This document shows, in pieces, positions 36,487 to 48,651 of a DNA stretch of 64,000 nucleotides. The stretch is from contig CAJFCV020000004.1 in assembly GCA_904066235.2 (NCBI GenBank), forward strand, positions 2,542,001 through 2,606,000. Direction: 5' to 3'. The notes beneath the pieces were generated by a model, which was not told the DNA's origin, did not search any database, and saw only the letters and a program-made list of their open reading frames with translations. Each line of letters begins with the position of its first letter. Positions within the stretch are counted from its first letter, which is position 1. Made by a program: the position numbers and the translations under genes. Source of the DNA: Bursaphelenchus xylophilus. Taxonomy: Eukaryota; Nematoda; Chromadorea; Rhabditida; Aphelenchoididae.

Positions 36487-38737
36487 TTTTTGTCTAAATT
36501 TTAAACAGTCTATAAATAAGATAGAGGGTAGATTTGATGTTAAAAATAATAGCAACAATCAACGCCAGAGATAATAGCAACAATCAACGTCAAACTTCAC
36601 AAAAAAGGATGACAAAATGTTTTCAGTTTTACGTTAGGTTGAACTTGTTGTTCTTACAGAAGATACAAGGTATGTTTGATGTTAAAAATGATGGTAAAAA
36701 TCAACGGCAAAGTATGTAAAGTTTACGTTAGAAAAATTAAAAGCCAATTTTAGCAGCTTAAAGTACTCAAACTGGGCGTCAAAATTCCATTAGCGTTAAG
36801 GGAAGTTTACGTGAACTTAAGATAAGAAATACAACTGCGCAAAAAACGCGTGATGAGATTTGTAGAATTCACAATAAATATGCACTTTTTGTTTTGATAA
36901 GGAAACGTTGAAAAGGCTTATTGAACAACAAGGCTGGATTAAAAAAGGTTCGTACAAATTTTTACAAAAATCCACGCCTTCAAAAACACAGTTTATCGCA
37001 CATATTTCATCGTTTGTTTATCGTATTCAATTCAAGCTGATCATTGAAAAGTAATGATTGGTTGAAAAAAAGTTCAGACATCAAACCAAGGCTACCTTTT
37101 TAATTTAGTTGATGTTCTACCACGTTTGTATAGCCATTTGTTGATGGAGTTCAGGTCAAGAAGGAAATTGTAGGCATCAACTTTAATTCAAACAGGCTTA
37201 ATTTTGAACTCGCCAAAATTAAGAAGAAAATAAAAATTTGGAAAGTTCACGGTTTTTAGCAAAAAATTTGAAGAATCGCAAGAGTTAATTTTACTACAAA
37301 TGTCAAAATGAACCTCCATACAACAAAACGCTTATTTAAAAATTTACTTTGTTTTTATTTTGTTCTTTCGATACCTTTTACTAATGTTTCAGAGGTCTTA
37401 TTGTAATTGGGAGCAGAGATTGCCATGGTCAAAACTTCGGCTCCGGCTTCGGCTCTTAGCTCCCAGAGCCGGAGCCGAGGCCAAATTTGCAGCTCCGGCT
37501 CTTGGCTCCGTGCAAAATTTACAAAGGCCTCCGGCTCCGAATCCCGGCTCCTATGCAAAATGTTTTTTTAAAAATATTTTTCCAAAAATAAAAGTTATTA
37601 GTACCATAGATCATACAGCCAACATTTTTGCAGTCAAGTGACACCCTCCGCAGTGTTTTTTCAAGCAATTTGGTTTAACAAGATCACGAAATTTTTACTT
37701 TTCTGACCGCTGGGAAGCTTGGCTCCGACTTTGGGCTCGGGAGCAGGGGTGGTCAGCGGAAACTATTTTTCCGATTTTCGGCCCGGCCCGTCTAATTACC
37801 GGCCCGGCCCGCCCCGTCTAGTCTTTTTCCAGGCCCGGCCCGGCCCGTGCAGGCCGTTTATAGAGGGTTCTGCGAACTGCGCCCAAGCTTGGGATCTAAA
37901 CTTAGGCAAAAAAGGCGTTGATCTAGCTAGTATAGGATCAGTGTGATAGCTTTGTGGTTTTATAATGGAACTATAGACTTGTAAACGTTTTAGAACTTGA
38001 GAAACAGCAACTATAACAACATCAATTAATTTTACCGGCGCGAAAACCATGAATGCCAAAGATTTGGCATTGTAATTTAGACGGGCCCGGCCCGTTTGTC
38101 AAATTTCAATTTTCGAGCCCAGCCGGCCCGTTTAATGTCCATCCACTTTATGAAAATACAGACGTAATCAAAAAGTTTTTGAATTTGATCACACCTTTGA
38201 TCGTACATGCACCAAAACCCGTCGACTGCGCAGTTCAAAAGCCCAACTTTAATGTAATAGTCTCTTACACTACAGGAGCAAAATTACAGCGCTGCTTTAA
38301 GTACTTTTTAAAACAGCCTGAAGGTCTGACTAAATAGATTAAAAATGATGATTTTGCAACTGTTAAAGAGTAGAGTGACTGCGCAAAAAAACCCAGTAGA
38401 TTGATTGATTCCGTCAGATTGGTGTGTTTATACCTTGTGACTTTCCTCCCTTGGTCGGCGAATCACGTTGCAACGTGATTCAACAACACAAAGAAACTAT
38501 AGTTTGTTAGAGGTAGTTGTACATAACTGTTTGTTGTATTTTGCGTCAGCAATTGTACTTAACTTTATTCAGATCTATATATAAATTGTGATAAGGAAAC
38601 AATATTTTTGTGGACTTTTTCCCAGTAGGTCTTTTCGGCTCTGACGGTATCGCAATCAATAGTATCGACGACCGGAAAAGTCGCAACGCCAAAATCAAAT
38701 TTCGGGCGGAGCTATGATCAAAAAAGCATTTATCTAC
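36487..38737. other. Intergenic; duplicated flank and GC-rich repeats
   Basis: 36490-36720 holds upstream-flank repeats of the kinase-like genes, including a locally repeated ATCAACG(C/T)CA block. 37420-37555 is a low-complexity GGCTCCGG/AGCCGGAGCC run. 37740-37850 and 38080-38130 are GGCCCGGCCC modules. 38240-38440 matches 33590-33790. No gene seen. Confidence 0.5.
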
Positions 38738-39165
38738 GATGACGGACCTGATCCAATGGCGAAAAACGTACCATTTTGCGTCCGGGAAGTATCATAAAAT
38801 GCAGCCAAATGCCTCCCCTTCCAACTAAAAAAATCCGTTTTGAAGGGCGCCTTCACAAAAAGAGCGGGCGCGTTTTTGAAATCGGAGTTTTTTTCGCTTG
38901 GAGGAGATGTGAGGCGGAACGACCGAGCTTTGAGGATTTTCCCACGAGGAACGATCTACATTTATTCAAATTTGATTGTACTTTCCCGGCTTCCCTATAA
39001 AAGGGCCTCCTTTCCACTGAATAAATCACTTGACTCTTGAGCGTCTCGTCTCGTTACTGGGTTGTCGGGCCTTTCAACACGAGGGAAGCATTTTGCCACG
39101 TTTTTCATACTTCCCAGATGCAAAATATCTTTTTTGCCACTAAATTAAGTCCCCCACTGTATGCC
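38738..39165. mobile_element. MITE split by a solo LTR
   Basis: The left half (GACGGACCTGATCC ... TCGCTTGGAGGAGA, to about 38907) and right half (GGGAAGCATTTTGCCAC ... CCCACTG|TA, from about 39083) belong to one CAGTGGCGG-type MITE, interrupted by the sequence at 38908-39079. Confidence 0.75.
38908..39079 (+). mobile_element. Probable solo LTR
   Basis: A 172-bp insert starts TGTGAGGCGGAACG and ends CTTTCAACA (TG...CA). It contains a TATA box in CCCTATAAAAGGG (38996-39003) and AATAAA (39020-39025) 20 bases on, in the promoter-then-polyA order of a retrotransposon LTR. The flanks (GGAGA / CGAGG) do not give a clean target duplication. No internal retroelement sequence is present nearby. Confidence 0.6.
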
Positions 39166-39728
39166 GCTCTCCAGGTTTGGCGCACTCTCTCGTCGGCCGA
39201 AGACTTTACGAATCGCGGCAGTCCTTGCAAAGCGGGAATAAAAATTTCTAAATCTTCATATCTGGTCTAAGCCGAGATGGGACCAAAAATTGAATAAAAT
39301 TTATTGCATGTCATAAAATTTTGCATAAATCTGTTTATTCCTGTAAAATCAGAGAAACTTATGTATGACGTAATATTGAGCAAATTACGAATTTAAGACT
39401 GGGAATACAAAATCAAAAAAAACAAAAGGGAAATGAAAGTCCTAATGGCCAAATTATGGCGTTTTCACCGATTTGAGACTTTGAAAATGCTTTGGGAAAT
39501 ATTGGGAATACCGTATTTTAGAGAGCGGGAAATCTGAATAGAAGTTTGTAATACTGTTTTCCACATAACTTGAGACTAACAAACATGCTTTTTGACATAA
39601 AATACGAGCTTTTGACAACGACTTTTGGCTTTTTTGAGCTGAGAAAATAGCGGGAAAATTCTAGCTAAAATCTATTGAAAAGGTTAAGAAATATAGTGTA
39701 GAAAGTGGAGAGAAAATAGTGGTGGAGA
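39166..39728 (-). other. 3' flank of the K-Cl cotransporter
   Basis: Minus-strand AATAAA signals at 39339-39334 and 39305-39300 could end the transcript, about 400 bases after the stop. 39165-39240 has a scrap of the CTAACAGGGGAAGT repeat family. Confidence 0.4.
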
Positions 39729-42700
39729 TTACGAGTAGATTGTAATAACTTCAGTGCCTGTTCCACGCACCAACAACACTCGATTCAGACCGTCGGTGAG
39801 TGTGTCCAGGAACTCCATATCTGAAAATAAAGTGTTGTATTTAAAATACGAGTTTAAAAATCAACAATTTTTTCATTTTTATTTTTTTTTCACAATGCAA
39901 AAATTAATTAAATAAAAAAAAATTTCTATCGAAAATAAAGTTCAAAAAAACAAACTTACAATAATTATCCCTATCTTTTTCCGGTGGACCGGGCAGATTG
40001 ACGACGATGAGTTGCGCTTCCTTACTTCGGTTCCTCATGAGCTCATTCAACTTCACGGCTGTATGCATTTTCCTCACATTGTAAGTGCCCGGGGTTGGTG
40101 GAGTCGTGGGCTTCTCTTCTCGGCTCACCTGAGAAAAAATTGAAGATAAAGAAAAGTTGAGGACCAATTTTTTTGAAGAGAATTTTTGAAAAAACTGCAA
40201 TGGAAATTTTGATGACTAAAAACTAGATTTTTTTAGCACCCTGAGTACAACGCTCAGATTTGAATAAAACTTGGCACAAATTTACAATAATTTTTTCTAA
40301 AATACATGCGAGAATCTTACCTCGCGCTTTGCAGAAACAACAGAGATTTTTAGATCGAAATTCGGCGAAAGTTTGACACTTTTTTCCGAATTTTGGCATG
40401 AAAAGTTTAATGGTTATTTCTACCATAAAGAGTAACGTTTCCACAAAAAATCAATCTTTTCCGCACGAAACTGGCAAAGATACGGCCAAAAAGTGTTTTT
40501 TCTCTCTGACCGCTCTCCGTGTTTCGCATGCTCTCTTGGCCGCAAAGACCGTTCAATATCTCGGCGGCGCTTGCAAAGCGCGAGCTAAAACTTTCAGGAA
40601 TTGGCATATGGCCTATTAGTGATGTGTGGGCAAAGTTTAAAGAAAATCTGAGCCTTGCACTTGAATGAAAAAAAAAATAAAAAACCTCAAAATGTCTCAA
40701 AAATTTTTTTTCCAATTTTTCAAAATTTTATAAAAATCTATTTTTCAATTTTTAAAAATCCCATTTTAAAATTTTTTTCCTCACCTCAATCGAATTCTCA
40801 CTGAATCGAACTTTATTCCCGACATTTGCCGCCGGCTCTTCCTCAATATCCACACAGCCCGGAGGGCTTTGGACCGTCTTGATGGGACTGTCCACCTTGT
40901 TCGAAGCGCTGGACTGTTTTCTTTCGATTCGGCTGAAGCGGCGCTCCAAAACCACCTCATCCATTGTGGCGGGACTGTCGCGACGTTCGCGGGCTTTCAT
41001 TTCGCGAAGGAATTTGACTCGTTCTTCCATTTTCAGGGTCTTCTCGTAGGTGTATTCGCTGATATCGGACTCTGGCTGAAATTTTAGAGGGGTTAGAAGG
41101 CTTTTGAGGCCTTGAGGTTGGTTTTAAAAAGCTGAGAAGGCAAAAAAAGATTGGCCAATTTTTTGGAGGGTTAAAAATTGGCAAAAACTAGGTAAAAATC
41201 TAACAGGGGAGTACCCCAATGCGACGCTTAGATTTGGATGAAACTTGGCACAGATTTAGAATAATTTTTTTCTAAAATATATGCGAGAATCCAAGCTCGC
41301 GCTTTTTAGAAGTAACCGAGATTTTTAGATCGAAACTCGGCGAAGATTTGAGACTTTTTTTTCGAATTTTGACACGAAAAGTTTCATGGCTATTTTTACC
41401 ATACAGAGTAATGTTTCCACAAAAAATCAATTTTTTCCGCACAAGATTAGAAAAGTTATGGCCAAAAAATGTTTTTCTCTTTGACCACTCTGCGTTTGGC
41501 GTACTCTCTCGGCGGTAAAGATCGTTCAATATCTCGGCGGCGCCTGCAAAGCGCGAGCTAAAACTTTCATGAATTGATATTTAGTCTATGCTCGACATGT
41601 GTGCAAATTTTAAAGAAAATTTGAGCATTGCACTTGGGGGACTTTCCTTGCAATTTTTCCTTTTTTTTTTCCAAAAGATCCAATTTTTCGTCAAAAAAAA
41701 ATCGCGTAAAAACAGTCGATATTTCATTCAAAAGATCTTGATCGACCTACCATATCAATCACAAACACCTGGCCTTCAATTCGGAGATGATACAAGAACT
41801 TCTCCAGGTCCTCCTTCATCTGTGTGCTGTTCTCATCGAAATGGGCGATGGTGAACAGCCTCAGCGTGGTGTTCTTCCAAGTCCGGTGCTTCCGCAAAAG
41901 GAAAGGCAGCAGCATCAAGAGACCGCCGTCATGGACAATCCACCAAACATCCACCTGGAATATATTAGGTTGTATAATAAGTTATGACCGTTTTCTTGCA
42001 AAAGTTTGAGGCCGATTATTTTCTAGCTCAGATCCATCCCTATTTCAGCATACTTGTAGACTAATAGAGGGCTTATCGAAGCTTCATCTAGGGTGTATTG
42101 CTTAGCCTTACGGCATAGCCGAGATTTTCTATTGTTAAAAATTCGGAGGTACCCCGATTTTGACAGGGTACGAAGCAAATCAAGTCACCTCCACTTGCCA
42201 GCCGCTACTGGTCTCGGATTGGTGTTATTTTAACCCTCAATGGCCGTAAAAGACGCTGACATAGCATCGTTTTTTTATGGCTAAAAAATATCCAAAACAA
42301 ATTGCTTACCGTTCCAGTAACCTTCTCCGTGCTCTTCGGGAAGTTATTGATCCCCTTGGGCACCAAAATGGCGCACTTTGTCGCGGCGATGCTTCGAATC
42401 ACACTGACAAATCGATGAGCCTCGTCCCAGGCCTTGGTCTCGGACCATTTTTCCGGCCAGCAGATGCACACACTGTTGTGACGGAGTCCGCCAAGCCCAG
42501 AGGTCTGGACCAGACAGTTGATTCCGGCGTTGTAAGTGTCGTTGACGAGGACCTCGCAAAATCCTTTGATTTTGTAGGCTTGGCACTTGTCGATGAGGCG
42601 TTGACGTTCGATCTGAAATGGATTTGAGGCCATTTTTGATGTGACGTCATCAATTTTGAGATCATTAAAATTTTTTTGCTGCACAGTGCAAAAAATAAAA

Positions 42701-45700
42701 AAATGTCTTTTTGTGTAAAATATGGCCACACAAACATTCTGGACCATTTTTTTTATTGTGCCACAGACAATTTAAGCTTTGATTCCGTTGCTTTTTCCAT
42801 TATCGAGCCATTTTAGAGTAAAAAACTGCTTTAAACAGGATGCCAAGATTGGCGGGAAATTTGAATTTTGAAATTTTAAATTGTCTTAAAGTGCCAAAAA
42901 CCGGTTTGAGACCCAAAAGAGACTTTTCAAATTGTATAATTTGAATTTTTGCTTGGCAGTTTTCAACGACTTACCGAAGCCTCCTCCAACTTCTTGATGT
43001 AATCCCCTTCAATGCATTCCGCCACCATTGTCAGCCCCTTCCCAGCCTTCAGTTGGCTGACAAAGCTGAGCAGTCTGTCACCGGTCTCATTCGCGTCCTT
43101 TCCTCCAAAGATCCCACCTTTGTTCGGATACAACACCAACAATTGTGGACGCCAGTTCCGACTATGTTGTTCATGCCGTTGATCCACCGAAAGCAGGGCA
43201 TATCTGGCGGCCGAAAGCTTCAATCCCTTCAGTCCATCGCCCCACTCCTTCTCCGCGCCCTCGTATTCAATGTACTTGTAGACGGCGATGCCCATGAGGA
43301 TGGCGAGGATCGCGAACTGCCAAGAACTGATGAACATAATGGCGAGGCAGAGGAGGGCGCCGGCGAACGAGAGGGCCCAATGATAGTACTTGAAGGTGGG
43401 CCGCCAACCGGGCGCTTTCATCAGCGACTGAATCGCGCACGAGAGGTTTACTCCGAAATAGCACATCAGAAGGAATCTGAAGAAAAAAATGCCGTTAGGT
43501 TTTAGAAAAAAATTGAAAATTGCTTTGGCATGATGACAAATGGCGCAACGATTTTTCGGGTCAACAAAAGTGCGGGTCGGCGATCCCTTGGGGTGCCTCT
43601 ATTTGTCATTATATGGATGGCAAGGCTTGGAGAAGGTTTAGATATTAGAAATAATCAAATTGATCAGGTCCTAGGAGAGTTTATCACATATTTCTAGGTA
43701 TTTTGCATCTACTCACATCAATAATATTGAGATAGAAGTTACGGATCTTCGTTTTTTACCCCAAATTTTGGCCTTTTATATGTTACAATAACTCACGGTA
43801 AAGAAAACTAACGTTAGTAATAGCTAAAGTTAGAAAAAATGGACATAGTGCAAGCCTTTTTAGTGAGGATACTTTGAATCTCCGCCGAGCCTTCGCGGAA
43901 CGCCCGCCGAGCATCCAACGGCTTTTACAGTCCTTGTGGACATCTCCTACCGCCTTTTTTGGGTTTACGCCTGTCCTAGACATTGATCGATTTTGTGTTG
44001 ACCCGAACTGTCATCGAGTCGAAAAGTTGGAACGAGATGATAAATAGTGCCTAAATAACGAAACCCCCAACTGCAGACTATCATAAGAAATACAGTGGCG
44101 GACCTGATCCAGTGGCAGAAACGTGCCATTTTGCAACCGGGAAGTATCAAAAAATGTAGCAAAATGCCTCTTTTTCCAAGTGAAAAAACTCCGATTTCAA
44201 AAGCGCGCCAGTTATTTTGGTAAAGGCCCTCCAAACAGGAGTTTTTTTAGTTGGAGAGGAGGCATTTTGCCAAACTTTGGTACTTCCCGGACACAAAATG
44301 GTACGTTTTTTCTCATTGGATCAGGTCCATCACTGTAAATCTTTGAGCTATCCACCAGAACACAACTATATTTCCCATCAACTTACTCCGTAATCAGCGC
44401 AGTCAAGCTTTCCAGCACAGCGATCAAGATCCCCACCTCGCAGATGATCAAAGTCACAAAAATCGCAATCAACGGTTCACCGCGGCGATCCGTGGACTTG
44501 AAATGCCGCAAGAATGGAATGACCTCGTCACTCGCAATTGCCTGCAGAATTCTCGGCGCCCCAGTCAACGATTGCATTCCAGCGCCGATGGTTGACGCGA
44601 GACATCCGAGCAGGATGATCAGAGGCATTGGGACGGCCAGTTCGGCGACGATCATCTTCCCCATCGCCGACTCCCCGTACTTGTCGCGGATGAACAGCTC
44701 GGAGACGGTCATTCCAAAAAAGGCAGAGCCGAAAATGTCTGAAAAATGAGGGTTTCAGTTGAGCTTTTTGTTACTACTGTGGCGTACTAGTGGCAAAAAA
44801 CGTATCATTTTGCATCCAGGAAATATCAAAAAAATGTAGCAAAATACCTCCGTCTCCAACTAAAAAAAATCTGTTTGTGACGCTCTGGGCAAGCGCTTTT
44901 GAAATCGGAGTTTTTGCACTTGGAGAGGGAGGTATTTTGCTACATTTTTTGATACTTCCCGGATGCAAAATGGCACTTTTTTTGCCACTGGATCAGACCC
45001 GCCATTCTACTTGAACAGGAGCTTTACAAAGCCATCAGCATTCCAACAGTTATATAGCCCTCTTCGCAAGCAAACTCACAAGCCAGAGAAGTGGTGAGTT
45101 GAGCGCCAATAGTACCCCATGGAATGGAAACGGCCGCATCTCGAAGATTGCCCGACCTGTTCGAGCCCGCCATAATACCCGTCACGGATGGGAAGTACAC
45201 GCCGACCAGCACCATGAAAGAGGTTGTGGTGTCCTCAAAGATCCAGAAGCTCCCCTTCTCCGCCTTTGGCTCCTTGGTGGAGTCGCCGCGGGTCAAGACG
45301 GTGCCCTTTTCGCGGTATTTGGCCCAAAGGTTGTCGGACCACGCATTACTGGAGAAACCGGTGATGGCGCGCTGCGAGCCGATGGACAGCGGGTTGGAGG
45401 TGAGGACCTTCTTGAAGTAGGGATCGCAACTCGTGGCGTTCGGACAGAAGGCGGCCCGAAGACCCTCGATTGTGCAGTCCGGGGTGTACTTGTGCTTCTC
45501 GGAGAAGGCCACCAAATTTACTGGACGGTCGCCGACAACACAATATCTGAAATGAAAAAAAAAACATGTTTTTTCCGCAAAAAAATGTGTCACGATGACA
45601 CCCATTTTTAAGATGCCGCACCGGTCTGAACAATGGCTGTATATGTTTATAAATACTCTCTAGAGTACCGAGTAAAAAAATTTGAGCTCAAAACTTCTGC

Positions 45701-48466
45701 AATGCGCAATTTGGATGACGCATTTTCTAGACTTTTAGTTTTTTTGCGAGTTTTTTCAGCGACAAGATGCTGTACAATCCCCAAAATTTTTTGACGTACT
45801 GTAAGGAGTGCTACTAGCCATATACAGCTGTTATTTATACCGTAGGCGCTTTTTAGAATGATGTCATCCTGACACATTTTCTGGACATTCAGAGATTTGT
45901 ACGTCCTCAAAAAAGACCTACCGTAAGCTGTCGGTTCCATTAAACTTGACAAACTCTCCAATAAATGTGCACGCTATGCATCCTAACACCATGACTAACG
46001 CCGGCAGTGCGAATTTATTTACAACCTGAAAAATGCGATTTTTGAAAGTGATCGTGGCTAGAGATACTGTTCAACTTATTCTTTTTTTCAACTCAAACCC
46101 CTCACCTTAACCCCCGCCAACACCACCAGCCCCACGCACAGCAGCAAGGCGGAGCCGAACACCCGGAAATTGTTATGCATGCTTTCGAAGAGCTTGAGCT
46201 GCGGGCAGAGGTAGATCAGCAGGATCTCCACGCCTCCCGTTATGTACATGGCGCCGGCCATCGTGTTGCCGAAGAAGAACAGAATCCCGATGGCACCGCC
46301 GAGTTCGGGGCCCAAATTACGGGAGATCATGTAATACGGGCCTCCGCCGGAGACCACTCCATTCGTGGCGATTGCGGAGAGCGATATCGAGGTGAGGAAT
46401 GTCTGAAAGTGAGGTTTTTAGGTGGAGACGACATTGATCCTTAGGCTAGAGAAATAATTTTTTTGAATTTCCTCTGCACAGTGCAGAAAATGCTAAACTT
46501 CGATTGCACTGTGCAGATTTATGATTTTTGCACTGTGCAATCAAACAGAAATATCTTGGCTAAACAATGATGTTAGCACATTGCCAGGGGACAAAATAAC
46601 GAGAGGAATTAACTTTTATTGGCCTAAAAATCCGATCGAACCAGAATTTTATATTTGAAATCGTCTGCACAGTGCAGATTTTTGATTTTTGCACTGTTCA
46701 ATGAACCAGAAATATCTTGGCCAGAAAATAATATCAGCACATTGCCAGGGGATAAAATAACAAGAGGAATTGACTTTTACCGGTCTAAAAATCCGACTAG
46801 CCCAAAAAATTGTGTCTTGAAATCGCTGCACAGTGCAGATTTTTGATTTTTGCACTGTTCAATCAAAACAAGCATGGATTTATTGGCAAAGCTACCTGCA
46901 CAGTGCGTTGATGTAAATTTCATCGACAAATATTTTTTCTTGGCCTAAAAATCTGGCCAGTCCAACTTTTTTAACCCTAACTGCAATTGCACAGTGCAAT
47001 GGCTCCGAAATTTGAATTAACCGTTAAAAATGTCAAAAAATATTTTCAAATATTATATATTTATTTTTACAATTGACTAAATTCATTTTCATCAAATGTA
47101 ATTTATGAAAATAAATATAAACTAAACTCACCACAGAACAGGAGAGCAGCACCACTCCCAGCGCCTCCACAATCCCAGCGACGCCCACGATCCAGGCGAG
47201 TCGGATGAAAAACAAAACTCCGAAGATGTTTTGCACGCATGGGAAATAGACACCCATGAGGGTACCCATTTTCACCGGTTGTTTGGGGGCCGACGGAGCA
47301 TTCGCTTCGACGTCCTCTTGAGGCGCTGTTTGGTAGAGGGAAAGGGAGCGGAGCATCTGGCCAATCTTCTGGCCTTGGGAGTTGTATTCTTCCTGCAAAT
47401 CAAAAGGAAATGGTAAATAATGCAGTGGTAATCGTATGTATTTATCATAACCTATATATTTATATATCATAGCAATTTCTATGATGAAATGGATTTGATT
47501 TATTTCTGAGCGCTCTCCCCATTTTGCACATTCTTTTATAGTCGCGGACCTGACCAGTGGCAAAAAAGGTACCATTTTGCATCCTGGAAGTATAAAAAAT
47601 GTTGCAAAATACCTCAATCTTCAAGTAAAAAAACTCCGGCTTCAAAGGCAAGCTCCGCTCAAGCTCTCTAGGTGAGAGAAAAGGCACCCAAAACGGAGTT
47701 TTTTAGTCGGAGAGGGAGGCATTTTGCCACATTTTTTGATACTTCTCGGACGCAAAATGGTACGTTTTTTCTCAGCGGATCAGGTCCGTCACTGTACGTA
47801 TAATCTTTTTCAAGATTACTCAATAAAAAATGCTCAAGATTTGTCTATTTATCAATCCCTGTCCGGACTTGTAGCTTCGAGAAATACTTTTTCTGCAAAA
47901 ATATCATTTTTTACCTAATAAAGAAAGCGCTCAAGATTAGCCCAACAAGACCGTATATCAATACGTAAAGATTTTATCGCACGCGGTCCGAATAAAGCCG
48001 AGGCATTCATGATTCGATTCTTTGCAGATTAACGTTGGAGAACGGACAAAAAGAAAAAAAATATTAAAAAATAATTTTAATTATTTTACAGGGTGTGCCA
48101 TTTTTGTGGCCCGATTTGAAATGGCTATATCTTCTTTATTTTTCGACCAAATTTGAAGCTTCTTTTTCCCCTGAATCCTCATAATCTCCCATTTTGTTTG
48201 ATACCAAATATTCTTTTCGAACCTTGTAACAGTCCTATATTGATACTGGTTTAAAAGCCCCTCTTACCTCATACAACGCCAGACCCGCGTTGTTTGTGTC
48301 GCAAAGAGGTATCCGTTCAGCACCATTGTTACTGTCTGAAAGTAAAACATTGGTTAAATACGTTGAAGAGAGAGTATGTGTGATGAACTAAAAAAATTTT
48401 TTTGGTATTTTTTGAAATATATTTTGTTCAGCTCTTACCAAGTTTACTGAATCGTCGTTGGATCAT
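39729..48466 (-). CDS. kcc: K-Cl cotransporter (SLC12A4-7, KCC family), short-start form
   Basis: Electroneutral K+/Cl- export transporter of the plasma membrane. Exons: 48466-48439, 48335-48268, 47392-47132, 46402-46106, 46025-45922, 45546-45080, 44738-44387, 43476-42975, 42612-42310, 41954-41751, 41075-40785, 40128-39960, 39820-39729. All phases agree; 1045 residues from ATG 48466 (MIQRRFSKL). Signatures: [20 protein letters not shown] (helix 1), [20 protein letters not shown], a large extracellular loop with four cysteines and an NAT glycosylation site, [74 protein letters not shown] and the C-terminus [19 protein letters not shown] keeps the conserved C-terminal regulatory threonine; the second known KCC threonine site is not evident. 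Two N-terminal forms are possible, see 63114-63237. Confidence 0.96.
40230..40665. repeat. CTAACAGGGGAAGT-family repeat (KCC intron)
   Basis: Shares with copies at 41.2, 49.0, 53.4 and 62.5 kb the blocks AAACTTGGCACAAATTTA, CGCGCTTTGCAGAAACAAC, TTCATGGCTATTTCTACC, TCTCTCTGACCGCTCTCC, CGCGAGCTAAAACTTTCAGG and the end GCGTCGCACTTGGAGTACTT. No reading frame of note. Confidence 0.75.
41203..41640. repeat. CTAACAGGGGAAGT-family repeat (KCC intron)
   Basis: Begins CTAACAGGGGAGTACCCC and contains CGACGCTTAGATTTGGATG, CTCGCGCTTT and TCTCTCGGCGG. It sits in the intron between the exons at 41954-41751 and 41075-40785. Confidence 0.75.
43640..43990. repeat. Single arm of the 9.5-10.7 kb repeat family
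   Basis: Contains TACTCACATCAATAATATTG, AACTAACGTTAGTAATAGCT and GCATCCAACGGCTTTT, as in the inverted-repeat element at 9.5-10.75 kb. Located in a KCC intron. Confidence 0.7.
44093..44335. mobile_element. CAGTGGCGG-type MITE (KCC intron)
   Basis: Ends CAGTGGCGGACCTGATCC and GGATCAGGTCCATCACTG with TA on both sides; internal halves are inverse copies. Confidence 0.9.
44776..45013. mobile_element. CAGTGGCGG-type MITE (KCC intron)
   Basis: Same foldback structure (GGGAGGTATTTTGCTACATT against TGTAGCAAAATACCTCC). The left end is decayed (CTGTGGCGTACTAGTGG); the right end is GGATCAGACCCGCCATTC. Confidence 0.8.
45585..45900. repeat. Foldback element (KCC intron)
   Basis: AAATGTGTCACGATGACACC at the left is inverse to ATGATGTCATCCTGACACAT at the right. 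Inner blocks GGCTGTATATGTTTATAAAT and CCATATACAGCTGTTATTTA also pair. A related piece is at 30.1-30.3 kb. No reading frame. Confidence 0.65.
46440..46900. repeat. ~160-bp tandem repeat with TGCACAGTGCA palindromes
   Basis: About three imperfect units with the period set by CAGATTTTTGATTTTTGCAC at about 46514, 46674 and 46835. Each unit carries a pair of short palindromes of the type GCACAGTGC and the block CACATTGCCAGGGG. Located in a KCC intron. Confidence 0.75.
47541..47794. mobile_element. CAGTGGCGG-type MITE (KCC intron)
   Basis: Left end is decayed (AGTCGCGGACCTGACC); right end GGATCAGGTCCGTCACTG|TA. Internal inverse halves as in the family. Confidence 0.8.
48089..48215. repeat. Half of a mariner-type foldback (CAGGGTG end)
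   Basis: TA|CAGGGTGTGCCATTTTTGTGG followed by CCCATTTTGTTTGATACCAA matches one arm of the palindrome at 61080-61443; the other arm is missing. In a KCC intron. Confidence 0.65.
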
Positions 48467-48651
48467 CGAGAACTAATTTTTCTGAGTGAAACTAGTATAA
48501 ACTATTGAGTATAAACTATTGAAAAAGAAGTAAAACTCGTGCTGTTCTAACCATAAAGGTCCCTCTGTTAAGCTAAAAGATACGATATACATTGTATATG
48601 ACATAATTCGCGAGCAATAATCAACAGTTTAGAGCCGGTAAAATGAATGTG

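Noticed and set aside
37420..37555. Ala/Arg/Glu-rich open frames on both strands
   Set aside because: Produced by the GGCTCCGG simple repeat, not by a gene.
43053..43505. 150-codon plus-strand frame
   Set aside because: Antisense to the KCC exon 43476-42975, whose protein is clearly conserved.
45099..45611. 170-codon plus-strand frame
   Set aside because: Antisense to the KCC extracellular-loop exon (45546-45080).
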